The translations under genes and the position numbers were made by a program. A DNA stretch of 64,000 nt from Enterobacter sp. ENT03 (lineage in GTDB: Bacteria > Pseudomonadota > Gammaproteobacteria > Enterobacterales > Enterobacteriaceae). This document shows positions 35,653 to 45,151 of the stretch, piece by piece. The stretch is from assembly GCF_019218745.1 (NCBI RefSeq), contig NZ_JAHUXA010000012.1:86153-150152 (forward strand), given 5' to 3'. The notes under the pieces are model-generated. The model saw only the letters and a list, made by a program, of their open reading frames with translations, was not told the DNA's origin and made no database searches. Every line of letters starts with the position of its first letter. Position 1 is the first letter of the stretch.

Positions 35653-38130
35653 ATGCACCTGGACTTCAGGCGCGGCCTGATCCTCTGCGCCGCCCCCTTT
35701 ATTTTATGGCACGCGCAAAGCCAGGCCGACGACCGTTTTAACCCGGCGGCGCTGGAGATCGACGCCCCGCACGCGGTGAAGGTAGATTTAACGTCGTTCA
35801 GCCAGCGTGACAGTCAGGCAGCGGGAGTGTATCGCGTCGATATTGAGATCAATGGCGAAACCCGCAGCAGCGAGGACGTGACGTTCGCCCGCGCACAAAA
35901 CGGCACGCTCCAGCCGCAATTTACGCTGGAAAAATGGCAGTCGCTGGGGATCAAAACCGGGCAGATCGCCACGCTGCTGAACGACCAGCCCGCCCGCCTT
36001 ATTACCGAGCCGCAGCGGGAGATGCCCGCAGTGACGACGGCGTTTGATTTTGCCCGTCAGCGGCTAAAAATTAGCGTTCCGCAATCGCTGTTGAACCAGA
36101 CGGCACAGGGCGACGTCGATCCCGCCTTGTGGGATGACGGTATTCCCGCGCTGCTGCTTAACTACAGCCTGAGCGGGGCAAAGAGCTGGATGGCGGGCGA
36201 CAGCACCGAAAATCACTTTCTGAACCTGCGCAGCGGCGCAAACCTGATCGGCTGGCGACTGCGCAATTACAGCACCCTGAGTTACAGCCCGCCTGCCGGC
36301 GATGAGTGGCGTTCAGCTTACAGCTATCTGCAACATGATGTGCGTTCGCTGAAAGGTCAGTTTATTACCGGCGACACCGCCACCCCCGCGGATGTGTTCG
36401 ACAGCGTGTCGTTGCGCGGCCTGCAACTGGTATCGGATGACAATATGCTGCCAGAAAGCCTGCGCGGTTTTGCGCCGACCATCCGTGGTATCGCCCGCTC
36501 CAGCGCGCAGGTCACGGTACGGCAGCAGGGCGCGGTGATTTACCAGACTTACGTCGCACCCGGCGCGTTTGCCATTACCGATCTCTATCCGGCGTCCTCG
36601 TCCGGGGATTTGATGGTAACGGTGACCGAAAGCAACGGCGAGAGTCACACCTTCAGCCAGCCCTTTTCCGCCGTACCGGTCATGCAGCGGGAAGGCCGCC
36701 TGAAATACGCCTTCAGCGCGGGAAAATACCGCTCCTTCCGGGCGGGGGCGCGCAAACCTTATCTCGGTCAGGGAACGGTGATTTACGGTCTGGCAAACGG
36801 CATTACGCTGTATGGCGGCAGCCAGATTAGCGATAACTATCACGCGCTGAACCTGGGAACGGGGGCGATCGTGGGGGATCTGGGTTCTGCGTCGCTGGAT
36901 GCCACCTGGGCGCGCAGCCAGCTGGGTCGCTATACCGAGCAGGGGCTGCAATACCGTCTGCAATATGCCAAAACGCTGGCGGATTCAGGCACCACGCTGT
37001 CGGCGGGGATCAATCTCTACAGCGGCGGCGATTATTACAATTTTAATGACGCCAGCGACTGGCGTAACGAGGATCGCAACGACAATCCGGCGGCGAAAAA
37101 AAGCCAGTACCGGGCAGACATCAACCAGAGGCTTAACGACGGCAAGTGGGGGGCGCTGGCGCTCTCCTGGTATCAGTTGCGCTACCGCGATGGCCTGAAC
37201 GATCAGCGTACGTTAAGCCTCAGTTACAACGGCAGCATCGGGGATGTCAGTTATGGACTGATGATCAGCGACAGCCGCGCCCATGACGGCTTTAACGATC
37301 GGCAAATCGCCTTCACCGCCAGTATGCCGCTGGGGCACACAGTACCGGATACCTGGGCGTCGTTCACCGCCAGCGGTGGGCGCAACGCGCCATCGCTGTA
37401 TCAGGCGGGGATCAACGGTACGCTGCTGAAGGATAAAAACCTGTCTTACAACCTGAGCGAAGGGTACGGCACGCGCGGGGAGGGCAATAGCGGCAATGTC
37501 AACGCCAGCTGGCTGGCCAGCGGTGGACAACTTGGCGGCGGTTATAACTACTCCCGGCAAAATAAGCAGGTGAATTACAGCGTACAGGGATCGCTTTTGG
37601 GACATGCGGAGGGCATCACCCCTGGTCAGCCGCTGCCGGGGGATCTGTCGGCGCTGGCGCTGGTGAAAGCGCCGGGGGCGGCGGGGGTGAAAATCAACAA
37701 CAGCACCGGTTTATATACCGACCCGCGCGGCTATGCGGTGGTGCGTTATCTCAGCGCTTATCGCCGTACGCGGGTGGCGCTGGATACCACCTCGTTGCCG
37801 GGTAATGTCGATCTCGACAGCAATGTGCAATCCGTGGTGCCGGGCGCAGGCGCGGTGGTGCTGGCGGCGTTCGATACCCGCACTGGCGGGCGGATGTTAA
37901 TCACGCTGCACTATCGCGGCGGTTTGCTGCCGTTCGGCGCGGAGGTCAACCTTGCGCAGCACCGCGCCGTCAGCGGCATCGTGGATGAAAACGGTCAGGC
38001 CTATCTCAGCGGTTTACCGCCGGAAGGGGTATTACAGGTGCACTGGGACGGCGGCGCGTGTCAGGCGCGCTATGCCATTCCGGCGCAGGACGATCAGCGC
38101 GTCACCCGGACAAGCGCGCAATGCCAGTGA
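35653..38130 (+). CDS. Fimbrial outer membrane usher (FimD/PapC family)
   Basis: This 825-residue protein has signal peptide MHLDFRRGLILCAAPFI...SQA. An N-terminal subunit-binding domain follows (FNPAALEIDAPH, VDLTSFS), then a 24-strand barrel region with the plug segment (ARSSAQVTVRQQGAVIYQTYVAPGAF, given here as two halves around VRQQG), and two C-terminal beta-sandwich domains ending with the PFGA, CQARY and AQCQ motifs. Length is normal to slightly short for the family. ATG 35653 is preferred; two in-frame GTG codons (35644, 35647) lie just upstream. It forms the secretion pore and assembly platform for the fimbria. Confidence 0.92.
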   Translation: MHLDFRRGLILCAAPFILWHAQSQADDRFNPAALEIDAPHAVKVDLTSFSQRDSQAAGVYRVDIEINGETRSSEDVTFARAQNGTLQPQFTLEKWQSLGIKTGQIATLLNDQPARLITEPQREMPAVTTAFDFARQRLKISVPQSLLNQTAQGDVDPALWDDGIPALLLNYSLSGAKSWMAGDSTENHFLNLRSGANLIGWRLRNYSTLSYSPPAGDEWRSAYSYLQHDVRSLKGQFITGDTATPADVFDSVSLRGLQLVSDDNMLPESLRGFAPTIRGIARSSAQVTVRQQGAVIYQTYVAPGAFAITDLYPASSSGDLMVTVTESNGESHTFSQPFSAVPVMQREGRLKYAFSAGKYRSFRAGARKPYLGQGTVIYGLANGITLYGGSQISDNYHALNLGTGAIVGDLGSASLDATWARSQLGRYTEQGLQYRLQYAKTLADSGTTLSAGINLYSGGDYYNFNDASDWRNEDRNDNPAAKKSQYRADINQRLNDGKWGALALSWYQLRYRDGLNDQRTLSLSYNGSIGDVSYGLMISDSRAHDGFNDRQIAFTASMPLGHTVPDTWASFTASGGRNAPSLYQAGINGTLLKDKNLSYNLSEGYGTRGEGNSGNVNASWLASGGQLGGGYNYSRQNKQVNYSVQGSLLGHAEGITPGQPLPGDLSALALVKAPGAAGVKINNSTGLYTDPRGYAVVRYLSAYRRTRVALDTTSLPGNVDLDSNVQSVVPGAGAVVLAAFDTRTGGRMLITLHYRGGLLPFGAEVNLAQHRAVSGIVDENGQAYLSGLPPEGVLQVHWDGGACQARYAIPAQDDQRVTRTSAQCQ

Positions 38131-38145
38131 GGAATGCCAGTGAGG
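38120..38145 (+). repeat. 13-base perfect tandem duplication at the usher/adhesin junction
   Basis: AATGCCAGTGAGG occurs twice in a row (38120-38132 and 38133-38145). The first copy contains the usher stop codon (TGA 38128-38130). The second creates an extra ATG (38134) and a GAGG ahead of the adhesin start at 38152. Confidence 0.9.
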
Positions 38146-38151
38146 AATCGC

Positions 38152-39150
38152 ATGTCAGCCATCAAGATTTTCGCACGTATCGTCAGCGGGCTGCTGTTAT
38201 GGGGGCTGGCGGCGGGCCTGTGCGGGGCCGCCTGCACCTCGTCACCCGCCACGCCACAGATGATAAATCCCGGTACGATCGTGGTGCCGGCGTGGACACA
38301 GCCAGGTAATGACGTCCTTAATGCGGAGCACAGCCTGAGCTTCAGCGGCCAGTGTGATGGCAACAGCGGCGAACAGCCGGGGGATACGGTTATCGCCTGT
38401 TTTGTCGGCAGCGGCGCGGAGGTATCTGGCTATCCAGGTGTGTATGCCACCGGTATTGACGGCACGGGGATCGCGCTTGCCACCGGCGCGGGCGTGCGCA
38501 TTCGCGGCTCGGGATCCGGCTGCGATAGCCGCGCCACACCGCTCGCCACCCTCGACAGTTCGCTGGCGTTTACCTATTCCGTGACACTGTCACTGGTAAA
38601 AACCGCCAGTCTCGTGGGCAGCGGCATCCTGCAGGAGAGTCAGACGCGGTTTGCGATGGCCGTATATCAGAAAGCCGGTATTGGCGGGGCGAGTCCTTTT
38701 GTTTCCTATGTCGGTGAGATGCAGGTTCGTCCCGCCAGTTGCGATCTGCTCACCAAAGACGTAAACGTCAGTCTGGGTCGCTATACCTTGCAGGATTTCA
38801 GCTCAACACAGCGGGGTGGCGTAACCAAAAATATCCCGTTCAGCATCGATCTGGAGTGTGACGAGGGCGCGAAGGTGACACTGGTGGTTGACGGGACACG
38901 GGACAGTGCAGTATCGGGCGTGCTGGCGGTCATCGGTGGCGAGGATGGCACGGGGGCCGGTGGCGTCGGAGTACAAGTGCTCAACGGCGCAGGTTACCCC
39001 TTTTACCTCGGGTATCAGAACGTCATCGAGCCGCAGACGCATCAGGGCACGGTGCAGATCCCCTTTAACGCACGCTATTACCTCACCGGCCGCCCGTTTA
39101 CCGCCGGGCCTGCCAATGCGCTGGCAACCTTTACGCTCACTTACCAGTAA
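38152..39150 (+). CDS. Fimbrial tip adhesin, two-domain
   Basis: This 332-residue protein has signal peptide MSAIKIFARIVSGLLLWGLA...CGA and an N-terminal domain rich in glycine and serine with several cysteines (ACTSS, GQCDG, ACFVG, SGCDS). A C-terminal pilin domain has cysteines in PASCDLL and LECDEG and ends FTLTYQ. Position after the usher and the two-domain length (about 160 plus 150 residues) fit a FimH-type tip adhesin. ATG 38152 with GAGG seven bases upstream is preferred over the ATG at 38134 made by the tandem duplication. The receptor is unknown; it shares little with the adhesins at 294-3438. Confidence 0.87.
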   Translation: MSAIKIFARIVSGLLLWGLAAGLCGAACTSSPATPQMINPGTIVVPAWTQPGNDVLNAEHSLSFSGQCDGNSGEQPGDTVIACFVGSGAEVSGYPGVYATGIDGTGIALATGAGVRIRGSGSGCDSRATPLATLDSSLAFTYSVTLSLVKTASLVGSGILQESQTRFAMAVYQKAGIGGASPFVSYVGEMQVRPASCDLLTKDVNVSLGRYTLQDFSSTQRGGVTKNIPFSIDLECDEGAKVTLVVDGTRDSAVSGVLAVIGGEDGTGAGGVGVQVLNGAGYPFYLGYQNVIEPQTHQGTVQIPFNARYYLTGRPFTAGPANALATFTLTYQ

Positions 39151-39160
39151 CCGCCGCGTA

Positions 39161-39187
39161 GCGCGCAAGAACTGAGCGCTTGCGCGC
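39161..39187 (+). terminator. Hairpin after the fimbrial operon
   Basis: GCGCGCAAG and CTTGCGCGC form a nine-pair perfect stem ten bases after the adhesin stop. It lacks an immediate T-run (CCGGCAAAAAATTT follows), so termination may be Rho-assisted. Confidence 0.55.
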
Positions 39188-39307
39188 CCGGCAAAAAATT
39201 TACACAGACGCTTAATGCTTTAATTCATAAAGAACTTTATATGCTTCACCGGCATTTTTGGCGTATTACGCGCCGGACAGGGACTTGATCAGCGCAATAT
39301 ATAAATC

Positions 39308-39327
39308 TACTGTATAAATACACAGTA
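39308..39327 (+). promoter_or_regulatory. LexA (SOS) box of umuDC
   Basis: TACTGTATAAATACACAGTA is a full match to the LexA pattern CTG-N10-CAG with extended TA flanks, 22 bases before the umuD start. It predicts tight SOS control of umuDC. Confidence 0.95.
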
Positions 39328-39349
39328 AAAACAAATAAGGTGACTCACC

Positions 39350-39769
39350 ATGAAGTGCTATCACCCTGCTGAACTGCGCGTCATTTGCGCGCTCCCGTTG
39401 TTCGGCGATCTGGTCCAGTGCGGCTTTCCGTCTCCCGCGCAGGATTATGTAGAAAAAACGCTCGATCTTAATGAATGGTTAATCCGCCATCCCTCCGCCA
39501 CCTATTTTGTTCGCGCGGCGGGCGATTCGATGATTGAAGGAGGGATTGACGACGGCGATCTGCTGGTGGTGGATACCTCGCTAAAAGCGGAGCATGGCAA
39601 CATCGTGATTGCCGCCGTCGACGGCGAATTCACCGTTAAACAACTCCAGGTCCGTCCGGTCCTGCAACTCAATCCCCTTAATCGCGCCTATCGACCCATT
39701 CCTATCCTCAGCGAGGATGCGCTGGAGCTGTTTGGCGTGGTCACCTTTATCGTTAAAGCGACGAGCTGA
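39350..39769 (+). CDS. umuD: UmuD, SOS mutagenesis protein (Pol V accessory subunit)
   Basis: This 139-residue protein has the length of E. coli UmuD. The self-cleavage site Cys24-Gly25 (LVQCGF), nucleophile Ser60 (AAGDSM) and general base Lys97 (EFTVKQ) are at the E. coli positions. RecA-stimulated cleavage gives UmuD', which joins UmuC to form DNA polymerase V. The gene is chromosomal here, between a fimbrial operon and nifJ, which is not its E. coli location. It is two bases upstream of umuC. Confidence 0.96.
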   Translation: MKCYHPAELRVICALPLFGDLVQCGFPSPAQDYVEKTLDLNEWLIRHPSATYFVRAAGDSMIEGGIDDGDLLVVDTSLKAEHGNIVIAAVDGEFTVKQLQVRPVLQLNPLNRAYRPIPILSEDALELFGVVTFIVKATS

Positions 39770-39771
39770 TC

Positions 39772-41043
39772 ATGTTTGCCCTGGTGGATGTCAATTCATT
39801 TTATGCCAGCTGCGAAACGGTGTTCCGGCCCGATTTATGGGGCAAACCAGTGGTGGTGCTCAGTAACAACGATGGCTGCGTCATTGCCCGCAGCGCCGAG
39901 GCAAAAAAATACGGCGTAGTGATGGGCGCCCCCTTTTTTAAACAGCGGGATCTGTTTCGCGCCCATAACATCACCTGTTTTAGCAGCAATTACGAACTCT
40001 ATGCCGATATGAGCAAACGGGTGATGGATACGCTGGATATGCTCTGCCCGCGCGTGGAGATCTACTCCATCGACGAAGCCTTTTGCGATTTAACCGGCGT
40101 GCGTAACTGCCGCGATCTGACGGACTTCGGGCTGGAGATCCGGCAAACCATTGCGCGTGATACCCGGCTGAAGGTCGGCGTCGGCATCGCGCAGACCAAG
40201 ACGCTGGCAAAACTGGCTAACTATGCCGCTAAACGCTGGCCGCAGTTTAACGGCGTGGTGGATCTGTCGAACCTGGAGCGACAGCGCAAACTGATGGCGC
40301 GGCTCGATGTCGGCGAGGTGTGGGGTATCGGGCGGCGCATTTCCAAAAAACTGGAGGCGATGGGGATCAGTAAAGCGATCCAGCTTGCCGATGCCGATAT
40401 TAACTTTATTCGTAAACATTTTAGCGTGGTGCTGGAAAGAACCGTGCGAGAGTTGCGCGGCGAATCCTGCCTCGGTTTTGAGGCGTTTATCCCGGCGAAA
40501 CAGGAAATTATCTGTAGTCGCAGCTTTGGGGAGCGGGTGACGGACTATGAGCATATGCGGCAGGCAATTTGCAGCCATGCCTTTCGCGCGGCGGAAAAGC
40601 TGCGTGCAGAGCATCAGTATTGCCGGTTTATTTCCGCCTTCGTGAAGACCTCGCCTTTTTCGTTAAACGAGCCTTATTACGGCAAAAGCGCGTCAATCAG
40701 CCTGCTCACGCCCACCCAGGATAGCCGGGACATTATTGACGCTGCCACGCGCTGTCTGAAGCTCATCTGGAAAGAGGGATTCCACTATCAGAAAGCAGGG
40801 GTGATGCTGGGAGATTTCTTCAGTCAGGGGGTCGCCCAGCTTAATCTGTTTGATGACCACGCGCCGCGCCGTGGCAGCGAGGCGCTGATGGCGACGCTGG
40901 ATGAACTCAACCGGAAAAAAGGGCGCGGCACGCTCTATTTCGCCGGGCAAGGGATCCGCCAGGAGTGGCAGATGAAACGTGAAATGCTGTCACCGCGCTA
41001 CACCACGCGGTTTTCTGATTTTATGCGGGTGCCGGTGCGCTGA
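39772..41043 (+). CDS. umuC: UmuC, catalytic subunit of DNA polymerase V
   Basis: This 423-residue Y-family polymerase has DVNSFYASCE at the N-terminus (first catalytic Asp), the steric-gate region, and YSIDEAF with the second acidic pair. Helix-hairpin-helix and little-finger domains follow, with the C-terminal UmuD'-binding region (QLNLFDDHAPR is a likely beta-clamp motif, QLNLF). It carries out translesion synthesis under SOS. It is co-transcribed with umuD from the LexA-controlled promoter. Confidence 0.96.
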   Translation: MFALVDVNSFYASCETVFRPDLWGKPVVVLSNNDGCVIARSAEAKKYGVVMGAPFFKQRDLFRAHNITCFSSNYELYADMSKRVMDTLDMLCPRVEIYSIDEAFCDLTGVRNCRDLTDFGLEIRQTIARDTRLKVGVGIAQTKTLAKLANYAAKRWPQFNGVVDLSNLERQRKLMARLDVGEVWGIGRRISKKLEAMGISKAIQLADADINFIRKHFSVVLERTVRELRGESCLGFEAFIPAKQEIICSRSFGERVTDYEHMRQAICSHAFRAAEKLRAEHQYCRFISAFVKTSPFSLNEPYYGKSASISLLTPTQDSRDIIDAATRCLKLIWKEGFHYQKAGVMLGDFFSQGVAQLNLFDDHAPRRGSEALMATLDELNRKKGRGTLYFAGQGIRQEWQMKREMLSPRYTTRFSDFMRVPVR

Positions 41044-41047
41044 ACGC

Positions 41048-41260
41048 TCAGGCGATGCGGTGCTCCGGGTATTTCCCTTTCACCACGCCATCATAAAAGC
41101 GGCCTTTTGATACCACCGTCAGAAAGACGCTGAAAATGCGCGAGGGGACGCCGTGATACTGGTAAACGCTTTTATTGTGGAACCGCACCTCCAGCGTGCG
41201 GGTGCTTTCTTCGTACCCGACGGAGGCGATTCGCGATGATTTTACGGGGTGATGGCGCAC
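41048..41260 (-). CDS. KTSC domain protein
   Basis: This 70-residue protein consists of a single KTSC domain: VKSSRIASVGYEE, TLEVRFHNKSVYQYHGVP and a FYDGVVKGKY end, the usual strand order. Such domains occur alone or fused to lysyl-tRNA synthetase or phage proteins; their role is not established, though nucleic-acid binding has been suggested. It converges on umuC with four bases between stops and faces away from nifJ's terminator. Confidence 0.85.
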   Translation of the reverse strand: MRHHPVKSSRIASVGYEESTRTLEVRFHNKSVYQYHGVPSRIFSVFLTVVSKGRFYDGVVKGKYPEHRIA

Positions 41261-41348
41261 GGTCTTGTCCTTAACAGCATGGCATTCATCAAGATTATCA
41301 TTTAAATAGCGTATCGGGTGACGAAATAACGGTTTTTTAGGGGGCTAT

Positions 41349-41372
41349 AAAGCCCGATAGATCCCGGGCTTT
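41349..41372 (-). terminator. Terminator-like hairpin downstream of nifJ
   Basis: AAAGCCCG and CGGGCTTT form an eight-pair stem, and a second stem CCGGGCC/GGCCCGG lies at 41381-41401, both in the 37-60 bases after the nifJ stop. The first, read on the minus strand, ends GGGCTTTAT. Confidence 0.6.
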
Positions 41373-41409
41373 GGTGTGTTCCGGGCCAGACGGCGGCCCG
41401 GATCCCGGT

Positions 41410-44400
41410 TTATTCGGCAGGATTTTTTTCTGCTTTACCGGCGAGCTGCGCCAGGAAGTCATAACGCTTTTGCAGATCGGCGGCAGCGTCCTTCCATAAC
41501 TGCTCTGCGACCTCCGGCTGCTGGGCGTTCAGACGACGGAAGCGCTGCTCTTTCATCAGCGTATCCGCCAGCGCCTCGGACGGTGGCCGGGAATCCAGCG
41601 CCAGCGGCACTTTGCCTTCGTCGGCGCGGCGCGGATCGAAGCGGTACAGCGGCCAGAAGCCGGTCGAGGTCAACTGCCGCATCTGATCGTGGCTTAGTGC
41701 CAGATCGTAACCGTGTTCTTCGCAGGGACTGTAGGCGATGATCAGCGACGGTCCCGGATACGCTTCCGCCTCCTGAATGGCTTTCACCGTTTGATTAAGC
41801 TGCGCCCCCAGTGAGATCTGCGCGACATAGACATGGCCGTACATCATCATGCTGACGCCCAGATCTTTACGGGCTTTACGTTTACCGTGCTCGCCAAACT
41901 TGGTGACCGCGCCCAGCGGCGTGGCTTTCGACGCCTGTCCACCGGTGTTGGAATAACACTGCGTATCCAGCACCAGAATATTGACGTTCTCGGTCAGGCT
42001 CAGCACGTGATCCAGCCCGCCAAAGCCGATGTCATACGCCCAGCCGTCACCGCCGATAAGCCAGATAGATTTCTCCACCAGCGCGTCGGCGTCGGTCAGC
42101 AGCTCTTCCGCGCCTTCGGTAGCGGCAAGATGCTGACGCAGGGCCGCGACCTGTTCACGGCGTACTTCCGGCGTGGCAGGGGCGTGCAGCGCATCGTTAA
42201 GGTCAGCAGGAATGCGATCCGCAAAGGTTTCCAGCAGACGCATCACGCGCTGGCGATGCTGATCCACCGTCAGACGGAAGCCCAGCCCGAACTCGGCATT
42301 ATCTTCAAACAGCGAGTTAGCCCATGCCGGACCCCGGCCATGGCGATCGGTGGTGTACGGCGTGGACGGCAGATTACCGCCATAAATCGACGAACAGCCG
42401 GTCGCGTTGGCGATTAACATACGGTCGCCGTAGAGCTGCGTCAGCAGTTTGATATAGGGCGTTTCACCGCAGCCGGAGCAGGCACCGGAATATTCAAACA
42501 GCGGTGTGATCAGCTGCGAGGTACGAATATCAATGCGCTCAAACGACGTGCGGTCGATTTCCGGCAGATCGAGGAAGAAGTCGTAATGCACTTTTTCTTC
42601 TTCCACATGCTCCAGGCGCGACATCATATTGATGGCCTTGATCTCCGGGTTCTGGCGATCTTTCGCCGGACACACCTCGACGCACAGATTACAGCCGGTG
42701 CAGTCTTCCGGCGCGACCTGCAACACGTATTTCTGGCCGCGCATATCGCGGGATTTGACGTCCAGCGATTGCAGGCTGGCAGGGGCGTTTTCCATCGACT
42801 CCGGCTGCACCACTTTGGCGCGAATGGCGGAGTGCGGGCAGGCGGCGACGCAGTGGTTACACTGGGTGCAGATCTCCGGTTTCCAGATGGGGATCGCCTC
42901 AGCGATATTGCGTTTTTCCCAGCGTGTGGTGCCCACCGGCCAGGTGCCGTCCGGCGGCAGGGCAGAGACGGGCAGCGCATCCCCCAGACCGGCCAGCATC
43001 GCGGCAGTCACGGTTTTCACAAAATCGGGCGCGGCGTCGGATACCACCGACGGGCGGTGCGGGCTGGCGGCATTCACCGCCTGTAGCGGCACCGCCGACA
43101 ACGACTCGCGGGCCAGCGCCAGCGCCTGCCAGTTACGCTCCACCAGTTCCGTGCCTTTATTGCTGTAGCTTTTGGCGATCGCGCCCTGCAGGGCGGTCAG
43201 CGCGGTGTCACCCGGCAGAATATTGGTCAGATGGAAGAACGCCATCTGCATCACGGTGTTGATGCGCGCGCCGAGGCCGCATTCGCGGGCGATTTTGGCG
43301 GCATTCACCACCCACAGCCGCGCTTTTTTCTGGTTCAGCACCGCCTGCACATCCTGCGGCAGACGCGCCCAGACTTCATCCGGCGCGTAAGGTGTGTTGA
43401 GCAGGAAAATGCCACCGGGTTTCAGGCGCTCGGCCATCTGGTATTTATCGATAAACTGCAACTGGTGACAGCCGACAAAATCCGCCTGCGAAATCAGGTA
43501 AGCGGCGTTAATCGGGTGCTCGCTGACGCGCAGGTGCGACACCGTCAGACCGCCGGCTTTTTTGGAGTCGTAAACGAAATAGCCCTGGGCGTACCACGGC
43601 GTGGAGTTGCCGATGATCTTGATATTGTTTTTGGTGGCCGACACGCTGCCATCGCTGCCGAGGCCGTAGAACAGCGCCTCCAGCTTGTTTTTTGATGGCA
43701 GGGTATTCTCCGGCAGCGGTAACGACAGGTTAGTGACGTCATCGTAAATGCCGACGGTGAAGCGCGGTTTTGGCTTCGCCGCCTGCAATTCATTAAATAC
43801 CGCCAGCACGCAGTCCGGGCCAAACTCTTTCGAGGAGAGGCCGTAGCGCCCGCCAGTCACACGCGGCAGGGCATCGCGTTCGCCATTGTTGAAGGCTTCC
43901 GCCAGCGCGGTCATCACGTCGAGATAGAGCGGTTCCGCATGGGCGCCCGGCTCTTTGGTGCGATCCAGCACGGCAATAGTGCGCGCGCTTTCCGGTAATA
44001 CCGACAGCAAATGCCGTGCTGAGAACGGGCGGTACAGCCGCACTTTCAGCACGCCGACTTTTTCGCCGCGGGTGAGTAATTCATCGACCACCTCTTCACA
44101 GGTGCCGATCGCCGAGCCCATCAGAATAATGACGCGCTCCGCCTGCGGGTGACCGTAATATTCAAACGGCTTATAGGCGCGACCCGTGGCGGCGGCAAAA
44201 TCGTCCATCGCCTGCTCAACGTGATCGTAAACGGCGTTGTACCACGGGTTAGTGGCTTCCCTGGACTGGAAATAGGTGTCGGGGTTCGCCGAGGTACCAC
44301 GGATCACCGGATGCTCCGGGTTTAATGCCCGGGCGCGGTGGGCGGCGATCGCCTCCTGCGGGAGCAGGGCACGAATGGTTTCATCGGCAATCGGGGCGAT

Positions 44401-44934
44401 TTTGTTGATTTCATGGGAGGTGCGGAAACCATCAAAGAAATGAATGAACGGCACGCGGCTGTTCAGCGTTGCGATATGGGAAATCAGCGCGAAATCCTGC
44501 GCTTCCTGTACGCTGCTGGCGCACAGCATGGCGCAACCGGTCTGGCGCACCGCCATCACGTCAGAGTGATCGCCAAAGATCGACAGCGCATGGGTGGCGA
44601 CAGTGCGTGCCGCGACGTGCAGCACAAACGGCGTCAATTGCCCGCCCAGCTTATACAACGTCGGGATCATCAGCAGCAGGCCCTGCGATGACGTAAAGGA
44701 GGTGGAGAGCGCCCCGGTTTGCAGCGCGCCGTGCACGGCGGCAATCGCGCCCGCTTCCGACTGCATCTCCACCACGCGCGGGACATCGCCCCAGACATTT
44801 TTCAGGCCGTTACCCGCCCAGGCATCGGCCTGTTCAGCCATGGTCGAACTGGGGGTAATGGGGTAGATGGCGATAACTTCGCTGGTGCGGAACGCCACTG
44901 AGGCGACTGCGCCATTACCGTCAGTTGTGATCAT
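41410..44934 (-). CDS. nifJ: Pyruvate:flavodoxin/ferredoxin oxidoreductase
   Basis: This 1174-residue single-chain enzyme is the E. coli YdbK length. The N-terminal pyrimidine-binding and CoA domains start MITTDGNGAVASVAF and IYPITPSSTMAEQAD. A central two-[4Fe-4S] ferredoxin domain carries CTQCNHCVAACP and CTGCNLCVEVCP. The C-terminal thiamine-diphosphate domain includes the further cluster cysteines (ACSGCGETPY, ATGCSSIYG) and the GGDGWAYDIG motif. It converts pyruvate and CoA to acetyl-CoA and CO2, reducing flavodoxin. E. coli ydbK responds to SoxRS and supports Fe-S repair. It is divergent from zinT. Confidence 0.97.
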   Translation of the reverse strand: MITTDGNGAVASVAFRTSEVIAIYPITPSSTMAEQADAWAGNGLKNVWGDVPRVVEMQSEAGAIAAVHGALQTGALSTSFTSSQGLLLMIPTLYKLGGQLTPFVLHVAARTVATHALSIFGDHSDVMAVRQTGCAMLCASSVQEAQDFALISHIATLNSRVPFIHFFDGFRTSHEINKIAPIADETIRALLPQEAIAAHRARALNPEHPVIRGTSANPDTYFQSREATNPWYNAVYDHVEQAMDDFAAATGRAYKPFEYYGHPQAERVIILMGSAIGTCEEVVDELLTRGEKVGVLKVRLYRPFSARHLLSVLPESARTIAVLDRTKEPGAHAEPLYLDVMTALAEAFNNGERDALPRVTGGRYGLSSKEFGPDCVLAVFNELQAAKPKPRFTVGIYDDVTNLSLPLPENTLPSKNKLEALFYGLGSDGSVSATKNNIKIIGNSTPWYAQGYFVYDSKKAGGLTVSHLRVSEHPINAAYLISQADFVGCHQLQFIDKYQMAERLKPGGIFLLNTPYAPDEVWARLPQDVQAVLNQKKARLWVVNAAKIARECGLGARINTVMQMAFFHLTNILPGDTALTALQGAIAKSYSNKGTELVERNWQALALARESLSAVPLQAVNAASPHRPSVVSDAAPDFVKTVTAAMLAGLGDALPVSALPPDGTWPVGTTRWEKRNIAEAIPIWKPEICTQCNHCVAACPHSAIRAKVVQPESMENAPASLQSLDVKSRDMRGQKYVLQVAPEDCTGCNLCVEVCPAKDRQNPEIKAINMMSRLEHVEEEKVHYDFFLDLPEIDRTSFERIDIRTSQLITPLFEYSGACSGCGETPYIKLLTQLYGDRMLIANATGCSSIYGGNLPSTPYTTDRHGRGPAWANSLFEDNAEFGLGFRLTVDQHRQRVMRLLETFADRIPADLNDALHAPATPEVRREQVAALRQHLAATEGAEELLTDADALVEKSIWLIGGDGWAYDIGFGGLDHVLSLTENVNILVLDTQCYSNTGGQASKATPLGAVTKFGEHGKRKARKDLGVSMMMYGHVYVAQISLGAQLNQTVKAIQEAEAYPGPSLIIAYSPCEEHGYDLALSHDQMRQLTSTGFWPLYRFDPRRADEGKVPLALDSRPPSEALADTLMKEQRFRRLNAQQPEVAEQLWKDAAADLQKRYDFLAQLAGKAEKNPAE

Positions 44935-45103
44935 AGGACACCCTTACATTGCGCAATAAAAGGGACACGCATAACACCAGCGTGCCCTGTAGTTATCCTT
45001 CTATTTTAGCAAATCCCCGGTAAAGCCATTTTCGCTTTTGTGTACTCGTCATAACTCCGGTCAATGAACTGGCGTTTAGCCGGGGTGCGCTTGAATAGTT
45101 AAT

Positions 45104-45118
45104 TGTTATATTATAACA
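45104..45118 (+). promoter_or_regulatory. Zur box of zinT
   Basis: TGTTATA-T-TATAACA is a perfect palindrome equal to the core of the Zur consensus (TGTTATANTATAACA), 34 bases before the zinT start. It lies in the nifJ/zinT intergenic region but is closer to zinT. Confidence 0.9.
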
Positions 45119-45151
45119 TCCACATTTCTAAATCTTAATGAGGGTAACATT

